Part shown: piece by piece, positions 1 to 10,171 of the stretch
Layout of the letters: each line of letters starts with the position of its first letter
How positions within the stretch are numbered: position 1 is the first letter of the stretch
NCBI GenBank assembly: GCA_910575555.1
Contig: CAJTFX010000036.1
Span: 1-44,640, forward strand
Length of the DNA stretch: 44,640 bases
Direction: 5' to 3'
Origin: Lachnospiraceae bacterium
GTDB taxonomy: Bacteria > Bacillota > Clostridia > Lachnospirales > Lachnospiraceae
Notes under the pieces: generated by a model
What the model was told of the DNA's origin: nothing
The model's input: the letters and a program-made list of their open reading frames with translations, nothing else
Database searches by the model: none
Translations under genes and position numbers: made by a program

Positions 1-61
1 CCTCCTCTCTTTTATGGGTGTGCGAAAAAATAGTTTGGTTGTTAATTCTATTATCTCGCAT

Positions 62-87
62 CTCCCCATAAAATGGGAGGTTTTTTT
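62..87 (+). terminator. Hairpin with T7 tract
   Basis: CTCCCCAT and ATGGGAG pair across a three-base loop with one bulged C, followed by seven T on the plus strand (81-87), the form of an intrinsic terminator. The extreme left end (1-9, read on the minus strand) is a strong ribosome binding site, GAGAGGAGG, so a minus-strand gene probably starts just outside the window and the hairpin would then lie in its leader or upstream region. Which transcript it serves cannot be decided here. Confidence 0.5.
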
Positions 88-121
88 ACGAAAAATTTTT
101 AAGCGTCAGTGCTGATGGTTC

Positions 122-150
122 TTGCCAAATCTCCCATTTCAGGATATGAT
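122..150 (+). promoter_or_regulatory. Sigma-A type promoter for the 237-461 gene
   Basis: TTGCCA (122-127) and TATGAT (145-150) are separated by 17 bp. They lie about 85 bp upstream of the small membrane-protein gene, in the right direction. Confidence 0.45.
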
Positions 151-236
151 AAATAGCATAAAACAAAAAGCGAAAGCGGCTGTTCCATGTTTATGAACTG
201 CCTGTTTGTGCACAAATGCACAGAATGGAGGATACA

Positions 237-461
237 ATGAAGAAAACACAGCGCATTCTGGCAATCCTCGGTATTGTCCTGTTACTGGGACTGTACCTGT
301 CCACACTGGTTTTTGCTTTGCTCGGAAAAGATTTCTTTCCTGTATTTATGGCATCCCTTTTTTCCAGTTTTGTAGTTCCGGTACTGATTTGGGCCTATGG
401 TTTTGTTTACAAATTAATAAAAAAAAGAGCTTCCTCTGAAGCGGAAGAAACAGCATCCTGA
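237..461 (+). CDS. Small two-helix membrane protein, unknown function
   Basis: A 74-residue protein. The ATG at 237 is preferred to the upstream in-frame ATG at 216 because GGAGGA at 227-232 sits just before it. The sequence starts with a basic MKKTQR segment and has two hydrophobic stretches (about residues 7-29 and 37-57) joined by a short loop containing GKDFF. It ends in a basic KKR patch and an acidic tail (EAEE). This suggests a helical hairpin in the cytoplasmic membrane. I do not recognise a named family. It stands alone between a promoter and a convergent purA/HAD unit, so context gives no function. Confidence 0.7.
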   Translation: MKKTQRILAILGIVLLLGLYLSTLVFALLGKDFFPVFMASLFSSFVVPVLIWAYGFVYKLIKKRASSEAEETAS

Positions 462-475
462 CATATGGACTGTTC

Positions 476-576
476 AAAAAGAGGGGCTGCCGGAAAATGG
501 CTAAATCCCCAACCGCTCCTGTAATTTTTCTGTCACAGCAAGCGATTGTATGCGGATTGCATTTTCCGGCAGCCTC
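476..576 (-). terminator. Long inverted repeat and T5 tract, probable terminator of the purA-HAD unit
   Basis: Positions 485-499 (GGCTGCCGGAAAATG) are the exact complement of 560-574. On the minus strand the second arm runs into CCCCTCTTTTTG, so it can terminate transcripts leaving the phosphatase gene. The 60-nt space between the arms has further short complementarity (CAACCGCT with AGCGATTG, and the near-palindrome CTGTCACAG), so the whole is larger than a normal terminator. Confidence 0.55.
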
Positions 577-585
577 TGTGAATTC

Positions 586-1197
586 TTACTCCGCCAGGCC
601 CACGCCCAGGCTTTTCAGTTCTTCCTCTGCCTGTGATTTGGTATGAAACAGAATTGTGGCCATGCCAAGCTCATTGGCTGCAATAATATTGGCCCTGTTA
701 TCATCTAAAAAAACACATTCTGTAGGCTCCAGGCCATATTTTTGAAACAGGGATTCATAAATCTCCCGTTCCGGCTTCACCGCCTCCACTTCATAAGAAA
801 AAATGGCTCCGTCCACATCCTCCACAAAAGAAAGCTCCTCAATGGTCTGGGAATACATCCGTCTGGAATAATTGGAAAGCAGATATACGCCGTATCCCAA
901 CTCCTGAAAGCTGCGAATCCAGGAACAGGCATAGTCATACTGCTTAATGCAGTTCCCCATATTATTCCAGAAATATACAATCTCCGCCTCGCAGTCCGGC
1001 GCCTGATCCACAAAACCCTTCAAAAGTTCTTCGTCTGACATTCTGCTCCGGTCAAATTCATTCCACAGCTGAGACAATACCGTTGCGTTTGCCACCTTTT
1101 CATAGACTTCCGGCGAATAACCCAGGGTATCCATATAGCCCCGCCAGTCAAAATCCACCAGAACCTTTCCCACATCAAACACTATATTCTTTATCAT
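586..1197 (-). CDS. HAD-superfamily phosphatase, YihX-like (subfamily IA)
   Basis: About 203 residues. The ATG at 1197 follows AAAGGAAAG; the frame is open further into purA, but those upstream codons lack a ribosome site. HAD motif I is FDVGKVLVDFD, with Gly where many HAD enzymes have the second Asp, as in E. coli YihX (alpha-D-glucose-1-phosphatase). Motif II is LLSNYS, the motif III lysine is in EAVKPEREIY, and motif IV is FLDDNRANI. The family dephosphorylates small sugar phosphates or nucleotides in the cytosol; the substrate here is not predictable. The gene begins 10 bp after the purA stop, so the two are co-transcribed. Confidence 0.85.
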   Translation of the reverse strand: MIKNIVFDVGKVLVDFDWRGYMDTLGYSPEVYEKVANATVLSQLWNEFDRSRMSDEELLKGFVDQAPDCEAEIVYFWNNMGNCIKQYDYACSWIRSFQELGYGVYLLSNYSRRMYSQTIEELSFVEDVDGAIFSYEVEAVKPEREIYESLFQKYGLEPTECVFLDDNRANIIAANELGMATILFHTKSQAEEELKSLGVGLAE

Positions 1198-1207
1198 ATT
1201 CTTTCCT

Positions 1208-2491
1208 TTATTTTCCATTGCGGTAAATAATGTCATCTCTGCCCGGTCCATTTGAAATCATGGTAATCGGGAATCCGATTTTCTCTTCTACAAATTCAAT
1301 GTATTTCCTGCAGTTTTCGGGCAGATCTTCGTAGTTCCGGATTCCCCGGATTTCGCATTTCCAGCCGGGAAGGGTTTCCAGCACTGGTTTTGCCTGTTCC
1401 AGCTTCACGGTGGCAGGAAATTCCGTGGTAACCTTTCCGTCGATTTCATAGCCGGTACATACCGGAATCTCGTCCAGATATCCCAACACATCCAACACCG
1501 TAAAAGCCACGTCTGTGGTACCCTGAATCCGGCAGCCGTATTTGCTTGCCACTGTGTCAAACCATCCCATACGTCTGGGACGTCCTGTGGTCACTCCGAA
1601 TTCTCCGCCGTCTCCGCCCCGGCGTCTCAGCTCATCTGCTTCTTCTCCGAAAATCTCGCTGACAAAGGCTCCTGCTCCCACAGAAGAAGAATACGCCTTG
1701 CAGACCGTAATGATTTTCTTAATCTCATAGGGAGGAATTCCGGCTCCGATGGCTCCGTAAGCTGCCAGTGTGGAGGATGAGGTAACCATGGGATAAATCC
1801 CGTGATCCGGGTCCTTCAAAGAACCTAACTGGCCTTCCAACAGAATATTCTTTCCCGCCTGCACTGCTTCCCAGAGATAAGCGGATGTGTCGCAGACATA
1901 AGGCTCGATCATCTGCCGGTACTCCTCCAGTTCCTTCAGCAGCTCTTCCGTCTTCAGCAGCGGCTTGTGATAAAGATGCTCCAACAGTACATTTTTCGTC
2001 TCGCAGATTCTTTCCGCTTTTTCTTTCAGCCGTTCTTTCTCAAACAGCTCACTGACCTGGAAACCAATCTTGGCATATTTATCGGAATAAAATGGCGCAA
2101 TTCCTGATTTTGTGGAACCGAAAGATTTTCCTCCCAGGCGCTCCTCCTCATACTGGTCAAATAAGATATGATAAGACATTACCATCTGGGCGCGATCAGA
2201 CACCAGAATTTTCGGCTCAGGCACACCTCTGTCCACAATGGACTGAATTTCCCTGCAGAGCACCGGAATATTCAGCGCCACCCCGTTTCCGATAATGCTT
2301 GTCGTATGATTGTAGAACACACCGCTGGGAAGCGTGTGCAATGCGAATTTGCCATAATCATTGACAATGGTATGGCCCGCATTTGCACCGCCCTGGAAAC
2401 GCACGATAATGTCAGCTTCCTTTGCCATCATATCCGTGATTTTTCCTTTTCCTTCGTCTCCCCAGTTTGCACCAACAATTGCATTTACCAT
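1208..2491 (-). CDS. purA: Adenylosuccinate synthetase
   Basis: 427 residues, full length for PurA, which joins IMP and aspartate using GTP to make adenylosuccinate, the first committed step to AMP. The N-terminal GANWGDEGKGKI loop carries the catalytic Asp and the GTP-binding glycines. GGANAGHTI with the catalytic His follows, then NGVALNIP. The C-terminal half has the TTGRPRRMGWFD substrate segment. The ATG at 2491 is preceded by AAAGGAGGAAC. It has its own promoter (2564-2592) and leads a two-gene unit with the phosphatase. Confidence 0.97.
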   Translation of the reverse strand: MVNAIVGANWGDEGKGKITDMMAKEADIIVRFQGGANAGHTIVNDYGKFALHTLPSGVFYNHTTSIIGNGVALNIPVLCREIQSIVDRGVPEPKILVSDRAQMVMSYHILFDQYEEERLGGKSFGSTKSGIAPFYSDKYAKIGFQVSELFEKERLKEKAERICETKNVLLEHLYHKPLLKTEELLKELEEYRQMIEPYVCDTSAYLWEAVQAGKNILLEGQLGSLKDPDHGIYPMVTSSSTLAAYGAIGAGIPPYEIKKIITVCKAYSSSVGAGAFVSEIFGEEADELRRRGGDGGEFGVTTGRPRRMGWFDTVASKYGCRIQGTTDVAFTVLDVLGYLDEIPVCTGYEIDGKVTTEFPATVKLEQAKPVLETLPGWKCEIRGIRNYEDLPENCRKYIEFVEEKIGFPITMISNGPGRDDIIYRNGK

Positions 2492-2563
2492 TTAAAGTTC
2501 CTCCTTTATGTTCCCTTCGGCAGAAGGGAGGCTTTGCTGTATGTCATGAGCATTTACTTCACT

Positions 2564-2592
2564 ATTATAGCGGAAATCCATTCATAAGTAAA
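2564..2592 (-). promoter_or_regulatory. purA promoter
   Basis: On the minus strand, TTTACT (2587-2592) and a perfect TATAAT (2564-2569) are 17 bp apart. Between this and purA there is a short CCCTT/AAGGG hairpin at about 2520-2537 with no T tract. Confidence 0.6.
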
Positions 2593-2654
2593 ATCAATGT
2601 TAATTATATTTGGTATAATTATTTCTAATGGGCCACGAAATTTTATCTTTTGCA

Positions 2655-2683
2655 TTGTATTTTTTATTTTTATTCTGTATAAT
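2655..2683 (+). promoter_or_regulatory. Promoter of the TRIC-family gene
   Basis: A perfect TATAAT at 2678-2683 has the weak hexamer TTGTAT 17 bp upstream. The start codon of the next gene is 37 bp downstream. This promoter and the purA promoter diverge from the same intergenic space. Confidence 0.5.
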
Positions 2684-2719
2684 AGGCCAAAATACGCATT
2701 AGAAACGGGGCATAGAACT

Positions 2720-3373
2720 ATGACTTACACAGAACTGTTTATTTTTATACTGGAAATTGTCGGCACTATCGCGTTTGCCTCCTCCGGAGCCATGACGGGC
2801 ATCCGAAAAAACATGGATATTTTCGGCGTCAATGTGCTTGGGATCACTACGGCTGTAGGCGGCGGCTGTGTCCGGGATCTCCTTTTGGGCATTCACCCGC
2901 CTAAAATGTTTCAGAATTTTGCATATGTAGGCACCGCCATTCTGACCTCCTGCCTGCTGTTTCTCCTGTTTTACCTGAAAAAAGAGCTGTTGGAAAGCTC
3001 TTTTGTGGAGCATTATGAACGGCTGATGAGTTCCTTAGACGCGGTGGGCCTGGGAATTTTCACTGTAACAGGCATCCGCACTGCCATGGCCCTGGAAACC
3101 AGTCACATTAACAACATATTCCTTCTGGTTTTTGTAGGCGCCACCACCGGAATCGGCGGCGGCATGATGCGGGACGTGATGGCCGGAAATACCCCTTTTG
3201 TTTTCATCAAGCATGTATATGCCTGTGCCGCTTTAATCGGAGCATTTCTGTATATTTTCCTGTACCGGCTGATTCCGGACACCGCCGCCATGCTGATCAG
3301 CTCCCTGACAGTTGTGGTCATCCGGCTTCTTGCCGCCCATTACCGGTGGAACCTGCCCCGCATCCAGAAATAA
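2720..3373 (+). CDS. TRIC-family membrane channel protein (UPF0126 type)
   Basis: 217 residues from the ATG at 2720, which follows a GGGG ribosome site; the frame is open upstream but that part overlaps the promoter. The protein is almost entirely hydrophobic and made of two copies of one domain. Each copy has a glycine-rich signature ending in Arg-Asp: GGGCVRDLLLG and GGGMMRDVMAG. This duplication, with about seven membrane helices, is typical of the bacterial TRIC/UPF0126 family, whose studied members are trimeric monovalent-cation channels. Substrate and physiological role are unknown here. It is a single-gene unit, convergent with degV, only 15 bp away. Confidence 0.85.
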   Translation: MTYTELFIFILEIVGTIAFASSGAMTGIRKNMDIFGVNVLGITTAVGGGCVRDLLLGIHPPKMFQNFAYVGTAILTSCLLFLLFYLKKELLESSFVEHYERLMSSLDAVGLGIFTVTGIRTAMALETSHINNIFLLVFVGATTGIGGGMMRDVMAGNTPFVFIKHVYACAALIGAFLYIFLYRLIPDTAAMLISSLTVVVIRLLAAHYRWNLPRIQK

Positions 3374-3388
3374 TCTGTCTGCAAACGC

Positions 3389-4255
3389 TTAAGATAGTTT
3401 TTTCGCGCATGCAACGGCCAAGGCGCCGGGCCCGATATGACATGCCACGCTCAGAGACAGGGGATCTACCGTTGTCACCTCAGCCTGAGGAAATGCCTCC
3501 TGTACCTGAGCCTTAAATTCCATTGCAGTTTCCCGATCTTTGGTGTAGGCAATATACAGATGCATGTTCTCTCCTGTTTCATCTTTAAAACGTTTGGAAA
3601 AGTCATTCTTAACGGCCTCTATCATAATGTTTTTGGCCTGTTTCACAGTTCTGGCTTTGGCAAAAGCGTCCAGCTTTTCTCCCTGAATCTGAAGCACCGG
3701 CTTCAATTTCAGCAGAGTGCCCAATGCTGCGGCGGCAGGCGTAATCCTGCCGCCTTTTTTCAGATAAGCCAGCGTGTCCACCATAATATAAATACTGGAA
3801 TCGTATTTCGTCTCCTCCAGATAATTCTTGATTTCTGCCGCGCTCTTTCCCTGTTCTGCCAGGACTGCCGCGTCCATAACCGACTGCTTCTGAGTCACGG
3901 AAATGCGCTGATTGTTCACCACCTGCACTTTTCCATCATAATCCTGGGACAGCATCATCGCCGTCTCACAGGAGCTGCTCAGGCCGCTTGACATGGGGAT
4001 ATGCACGATTTCGTCATATTCCTCCAACAGCTTATCCCATAAATCTGTAACGGAACCCACAGCCGGCATGGAAGTGGATATTTCCGCATTTCCCTCTAGC
4101 TTCTCATAAAACTGCTCCTGGGTTAAATCAATATCCTCAAAAAACGTTTCTCCATTGATGAAAAACGGCATGGGCAGCACATTTATGCCGTATTCTCTTG
4201 CCTGTTCCTGGGTAATTCCGCTGTTACTGTCTGTTACAACTGCAATTTTTCCCAC
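3389..4255 (-). CDS. DegV-family fatty-acid-binding protein
   Basis: 288 residues, the usual DegV length. It starts with GTG at 4255, eight bases after AAAGGAGGA. The N-terminal VTDSNSG motif, the TSMPAVG loop and IPMSSGLSSS are the conserved ligand-contact segments of this fold. DegV proteins bind a fatty acid in a deep pocket; the staphylococcal members (FakB) present it to the FakA kinase to make acyl-phosphate. No fakA-like gene is nearby. It follows the HPt gene by 57 bp with a weak hairpin between, so it may be read partly from the FapA operon. Confidence 0.9.
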   Translation of the reverse strand: MGKIAVVTDSNSGITQEQAREYGINVLPMPFFINGETFFEDIDLTQEQFYEKLEGNAEISTSMPAVGSVTDLWDKLLEEYDEIVHIPMSSGLSSSCETAMMLSQDYDGKVQVVNNQRISVTQKQSVMDAAVLAEQGKSAAEIKNYLEETKYDSSIYIMVDTLAYLKKGGRITPAAAALGTLLKLKPVLQIQGEKLDAFAKARTVKQAKNIMIEAVKNDFSKRFKDETGENMHLYIAYTKDRETAMEFKAQVQEAFPQAEVTTVDPLSLSVACHIGPGALAVACAKKLS

Positions 4256-4281
4256 CTGAATTGTCCTCCTTTATTGTCTGA

Positions 4282-4305
4282 AAACATGCGGTTTCATGCA
4301 TGTTT
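4282..4305 (-). terminator. Weak hairpin between the HPt gene and degV
   Basis: AAACATGC (4282-4289) pairs with GCATGTTT (4298-4305). On the minus strand only a short TTTTC follows, so termination would be partial. Confidence 0.3.
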
Positions 4306-4312
4306 CTTTCCA

Positions 4313-4669
4313 TTACTCAATCCGCATAATCACATCCATCACCTGGGTATAAGCTTCCTTCAGATTTGCCACGTCTGCTTCCAGGCCCTCATAATTCTCG
4401 CTGCGCAGTTTTTCCACTACCACCACGTCTGCATTCATGATTTTTTCCATACCGAGATTGCCGGCCACCCCTTTTAAGGTATGGGCGCAGTGAAATGCGT
4501 CCTCATAGCTTTTTTCTGCCACTGCCTGTTCCAGTCCTGCTAAATTCTTATCATCCTTGAACTTTAATAACAGCCGTTTCAGCAGCATTTCATTATTCAT
4601 CAAACGGTTCAAGGCTTCCTCCATATTCACTCCTGCTGCAGCTAACGCTTCTTTTATCTCCTGATTCAT
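4313..4669 (-). CDS. HPt (histidine phosphotransfer) domain protein
   Basis: 118 residues forming a single HPt four-helix bundle. The phosphorylatable histidine is His63 in the motif HTLKGVAGNLG, which fits the HPt consensus well. Such proteins pass phosphate between receiver domains in multistep phosphorelays. The gene overlaps the end of the REC-HD regulator by four bases (ATGA-type coupling), so the REC domain of that protein is the natural partner. No hybrid histidine kinase is in the window; the upstream phosphate donor must be encoded elsewhere. Confidence 0.9.
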   Translation of the reverse strand: MNQEIKEALAAAGVNMEEALNRLMNNEMLLKRLLLKFKDDKNLAGLEQAVAEKSYEDAFHCAHTLKGVAGNLGMEKIMNADVVVVEKLRSENYEGLEADVANLKEAYTQVMDVIMRIE

Positions 4670-5769
4670 ACTGTTTCCTCTCTTTCTTCTACCTCTATTG
4701 TTTCAATTTCTTTTCTGGACATACGGAAGCATTCCATAATTTTGGGTGAAAATATTCCGCAGTCTCCGCCCAGAATCATATAATATGCTTCCTCCTTGGA
4801 AAAGGAGCGTTTGTAAATCCGTTCGCTGATCAACGCATGATATGCGTCTACCACAGACACAATCTGGGCGGAGATGGGAATTTCATCTCCCTTCAGCCCT
4901 TCCGGATACCCTCTTCCGTCATACCGTTCATGATGATATCGGCAGATTTCCATACTTTTCTTATAATCCTCCGGCGTCTGAATTCCTTTCATCATTTTCA
5001 TGATCTCACAGCCTTTGGACGTGTGGGATTTCATATATTCATTTTCTTCTTTTGTAAGCTTGGCCGGTTTGAAAAGCACATGGTCGGATATCAAAAGCTT
5101 GCCGATGTCCCGCAGCGCGGCCAGTTCTGCAATAGCTTCCACATCTTCATCCTTCAGCTTGTACTCCGGATAATGCACCTGCACCTTTTTGCCGATAATT
5201 CTGCTGATTTCCCGCACAGTCTGGGTATTTTCATCAAATTCCGGATAATGATGCTCTAAAATATTGCAGACTACGTCGATCATCTGACGGCTGGATTTCT
5301 TTAATTTCTCTGCCTGAAGCTTCAAAACGGTATATTGCTTGCGCAACAGCTGATTCTGCTCCTGCACCTTTTCTTCCATGTGGTTTTTATGCTGATACAG
5401 AGAAATGTTATTATCCACCCGTTTTCTGACTACTTCCCGGTCAAAGGGCTTTCGGATCATATCTGACGCCCCAAGCCCGATACAGATTCGCTCTGTTTCC
5501 ACCGACTGCTCCGCCGTCACCACCAGGACAGGAATGTGATCCAGCCATCCTTTTTCCTTCATGATTTCCAGTACTTTATTTCCATCCTCTCCTGACAAAT
5601 GCCAGTCCAGAAGCACTGCGGCCGTCTCAGCATAATTCTCTTCCAATATCTGCAGAGCAGTTTTTGAATCGGACGCCTCCAAAATCTGATAATCACTGCG
5701 GAAAATTTCTGCCAGAATCAGACGGTTGCTTTCCATATCATCCACAATCAACATTTTATGGCGGTTCAT
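4666..5769 (-). CDS. Response regulator, REC plus HD (HD-GYP-like) output domain
   Basis: 367 residues. The receiver domain (about 1-125) has the acidic pair at 10-11, the phospho-acceptor Asp55 in LLDWHLSG and the conserved Lys in IRKPFD. A coiled-coil linker (about 125-165) leads to an HD-type domain (about 170-350). This has HTSKG, HHERYDGRGYPEGL with the GYP signature, and VVDAYHAL. The usual HDIGK metal-site motif reads RDIGK, so the first His of the HD pair is Arg. HD-GYP proteins hydrolyse cyclic di-GMP; with this change, activity is uncertain and a binding-only role is possible. The gene starts 12 bp after the FapA gene and is coupled to the HPt gene. Confidence 0.88.
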   Translation of the reverse strand: MNRHKMLIVDDMESNRLILAEIFRSDYQILEASDSKTALQILEENYAETAAVLLDWHLSGEDGNKVLEIMKEKGWLDHIPVLVVTAEQSVETERICIGLGASDMIRKPFDREVVRKRVDNNISLYQHKNHMEEKVQEQNQLLRKQYTVLKLQAEKLKKSSRQMIDVVCNILEHHYPEFDENTQTVREISRIIGKKVQVHYPEYKLKDEDVEAIAELAALRDIGKLLISDHVLFKPAKLTKEENEYMKSHTSKGCEIMKMMKGIQTPEDYKKSMEICRYHHERYDGRGYPEGLKGDEIPISAQIVSVVDAYHALISERIYKRSFSKEEAYYMILGGDCGIFSPKIMECFRMSRKEIETIEVEEREETV

Positions 5770-5781
5770 ACTTTTTCCTCC

Positions 5782-7899
5782 TTAATTCCGAAATACGCCG
5801 ATTTCCTTATTGGATAAGCGCACTGTCACATTCTTCACGGAACTGGCCGCAGTCCAGTGCATCCCATTCATCTGCACAACAGTTCCTGCATTCAGGATAC
5901 CGTACACCACCATCTTTGCTTCATTTGCTTTGCTTCTTTTTTCTTCCAGTTCCCTGGTCCGCTCCACCTGCTGCTCCATCTGCTTGCGCTTAATATAAGT
6001 TGCCTGTTCTACTTTCAGGTACAAATCCATTCCATTCCGCACCTCCGGCGGATACTGCTTCTGAAGTTTCTTGTAGGCTTCCTCAAATATGGCCAGTTCT
6101 GACTGGAACTTTTTTAATTTAATTTCAGCCTCTTCCTCCTTCTCAATCATGGCCTTGCTGACGCCGATGGAAATATTCGTCAAAAGACCTGCCCGGTTTC
6201 CGATATGATGGGCCTTAACGCCGTTGACTGCCGCTGCTGTTCCGCCGATAATCGCTCCTCTGGTTCCGGAAATGACGATCTCCTTGCCGGCAATCATGTT
6301 GCAGTTCATTACATAATTGGCATAAATTCCTTCGTTGGACGTCAGCGACGCTCCCTCAAAAAATTTCCCATGGATCTCTCCTGCTGCTTCAATCACTGCC
6401 ATACCGCCGCCGGACACACCGTTTTTAATGACAATCCGGCCTCCGCTCTGCAAACGGGCAGATTCCACGTTCCCTTCTACAATCAGTTCGTCTTTGGCCT
6501 GTATTACCACGCCGCTTCCCACATTTCCCCGCACCCAGATACTTCCGTTAAAGCGCAGATTGCCGGTGGATATGGTCACTTCATTGACTACCAGAAGGGG
6601 CTGTATTGTAATTTCATTATTTTTCAGTTCAATTTTGCCGGATTCCCGGGCGATATAAGTCTTTTTATCCTGAGAAAGCAAAAAGCCCCTGCCTTTGAGC
6701 ATCTGCTTTTCCTGGCCGCCCTGGGCCGGAAGCTCTGTTCCGTCCACGGTTCGTCCGCCGATTCCCGGCTGCGCCTCATGGTACACGGCAATCACCTGGC
6801 CTGCCTGTACCTGCTCAAAATACACGGTATTCTGATAATCAATGGAGCCGTCTTTGCGGATTGCCGGAATCTGGGGAATTCCCGTTCGGAAAAAGAATTC
6901 GTAATAACCGTCCCTTCCACGCTCCGGTCGGGTGCCCTGAGCCGCCAGAAACCGTTTCGTTCCATGCTCCGCCTCTTCTAAATTCTTCTCTATCTCTTTC
7001 TGCAGTATTCCAAATACAACGTTTTCTTTTGCCAGAAGCCGCATAATTTCATTTTTTGTTTTGCCGCTTCCTTTTTCTAATGTGACATACGCCTCCATTT
7101 TATCCTGGCTGACCGTTACCATACATTCCGTTGCCTGCCTTGCCTGTTCCTCCAGCAGTTCGATCTGAATATCCCCATTCTGTTCCCGCTCCGCCTGTTC
7201 TTTCATCTTCAGACGCATTCGTTTCATTTCTTTTGCAGAATACATCATGCTTTTATAAGCAGACACATCCAGTCCTTCTTCCAGACCCAGGCGAATTTCG
7301 CGCATCTGCTGCCAACGGTACAATTCCCTTGCATAAATCGTCACGTCCACACGCCGTTCCAGACCCAGGCGGATTTCACGCATCTGCTGCCATCCAAAAT
7401 AAATTTTGGCGTAAACCGAAGCGTCCAGACCTTCTTCCACGCCCAAACGGATCTCACGCAGGGATTCTCCCAGAAATTCTTTGATCAAATAAGGGGTGAT
7501 GTCCGCCTTATGCTCCAGGCCCAGGCGGATTTCTTCTAATTGATCCGGCTCATAGCCTTCCTCTATATAGGAAAAGATATCCACATGCCCAATCTTTGCT
7601 TTGCGGATTTGCCGCAGATATCCGGCCTCAAGCTCCTGATGCCTGGACAGGTCTACCCCTTCCTTCAATGCTTTACGGATTTGCCGCATCCGGTCATAGG
7701 AAATCTCCGGTTTGGCATAGACAGATACATTCAGTCCCCATTCCAACCCCTTTTTTATTTCTTCCATCTGAAACCAGTCATATTTTACAGAAGTATACCA
7801 GGATACATCCAGTCCCTTCTCCAACCCCTGACGGATTTCTTCCATCTGCCCCTTATCGAACCCCATTGCTTCATATTTTCTGATTTGCTGACTGTTCAC
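5782..7899 (-). CDS. FapA-family (DUF342) protein with N-terminal repeat array
   Basis: 705 residues, starting with GTG at 7899. Residues about 12-245 form nine repeats, the last degenerate, of roughly 25 residues with the core MREIRLGLEEGLDVSxYA. The middle (about 250-600) is a DUF342/FapA domain with a beta-helix-like glycine-rich run (VRGNVGSGV, VEGNVESARL, GGMAVIEAAGEIHGKFF). The C-terminus (about 590-680) is a charged coiled coil, with a final small beta segment. FapA proteins are large, poorly understood bacterial cytoplasmic proteins; some are linked to motility or polysaccharide regulation. The gene has a strong promoter and leads an operon with REC-HD and HPt genes. That suggests it acts in, or is controlled by, the phosphorelay. 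Precise function unknown. Confidence 0.85.
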   Translation of the reverse strand: MNSQQIRKYEAMGFDKGQMEEIRQGLEKGLDVSWYTSVKYDWFQMEEIKKGLEWGLNVSVYAKPEISYDRMRQIRKALKEGVDLSRHQELEAGYLRQIRKAKIGHVDIFSYIEEGYEPDQLEEIRLGLEHKADITPYLIKEFLGESLREIRLGVEEGLDASVYAKIYFGWQQMREIRLGLERRVDVTIYARELYRWQQMREIRLGLEEGLDVSAYKSMMYSAKEMKRMRLKMKEQAEREQNGDIQIELLEEQARQATECMVTVSQDKMEAYVTLEKGSGKTKNEIMRLLAKENVVFGILQKEIEKNLEEAEHGTKRFLAAQGTRPERGRDGYYEFFFRTGIPQIPAIRKDGSIDYQNTVYFEQVQAGQVIAVYHEAQPGIGGRTVDGTELPAQGGQEKQMLKGRGFLLSQDKKTYIARESGKIELKNNEITIQPLLVVNEVTISTGNLRFNGSIWVRGNVGSGVVIQAKDELIVEGNVESARLQSGGRIVIKNGVSGGGMAVIEAAGEIHGKFFEGASLTSNEGIYANYVMNCNMIAGKEIVISGTRGAIIGGTAAAVNGVKAHHIGNRAGLLTNISIGVSKAMIEKEEEAEIKLKKFQSELAIFEEAYKKLQKQYPPEVRNGMDLYLKVEQATYIKRKQMEQQVERTRELEEKRSKANEAKMVVYGILNAGTVVQMNGMHWTAASSVKNVTVRLSNKEIGVFRN
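7165..7866 (-). repeat. Tandem repeats of about 75-78 bp inside the FapA gene
   Basis: The coding sequence for residues about 12-245 consists of near-regular units encoding the QMREIRLGLE...VSxYA motif. The third and fourth units are the most diverged. The last two full units (WQQMREIRLGLE in both) are the most alike and could recombine. Confidence 0.75.
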
Positions 7900-7942
7900 T
7901 TCCTTTTATTCTCCTCTTATTTTTTCATAAACTCACATATTA

Positions 7943-7971
7943 ATTCTATTGTATATTTACGATACTGTCAA
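7943..7971 (-). promoter_or_regulatory. Promoter of the FapA-REC-HD-HPt operon
   Basis: A perfect TTGACA (966-971 of the 7 kb block) and TAGAAT (7943-7948) are spaced by 17 bp on the minus strand. The leader to the GTG at 7899 is about 35 nt and carries GAGGAG. Confidence 0.75.
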
Positions 7972-8024
7972 TAAACAAATCCAATCCAAGACCTGAAAAT
8001 ACTTCTGAACTTTCAAATGGCAAA

Positions 8025-8058
8025 AGAGACTGGGGAAGTTTCATCTTCCTCAGTCCCT
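8025..8058 (-). terminator. Terminator after groEL
   Basis: AGAGACTGGGGAAG pairs with CTTCCTCAGTCCCT across a six-base loop. It is flanked by TTTTT on the plus side and by CTCTTTTG on the minus side, so it would stop groEL transcripts and also any plus-strand transcription. Confidence 0.75.
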
Positions 8059-8119
8059 TTTTCTATCTTTAGCAGCCGGGAAACTGCCATCCATGCTCCG
8101 TACAAAGAGCCGGTCAAAA

Positions 8120-9772
<1,653 letters not shown>

Positions 9773-9829
9773 TTATGATATCTTTTAACTACATCAAATT
9801 CCTGCCGCAGCGCCCTGGCTGCGCTTTTT

Positions 9830-10129
<300 letters not shown>

Positions 10130-10171
10130 TTATTCAACTATCTCTTCTGCTTTCTGCATTTCTTTTAGTTA

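Noticed and set aside
7165-7866. CRISPR-like array
   Set aside because: The units are coding repeats of about 75-78 bp that translate into a regular protein motif; there are no spacers.
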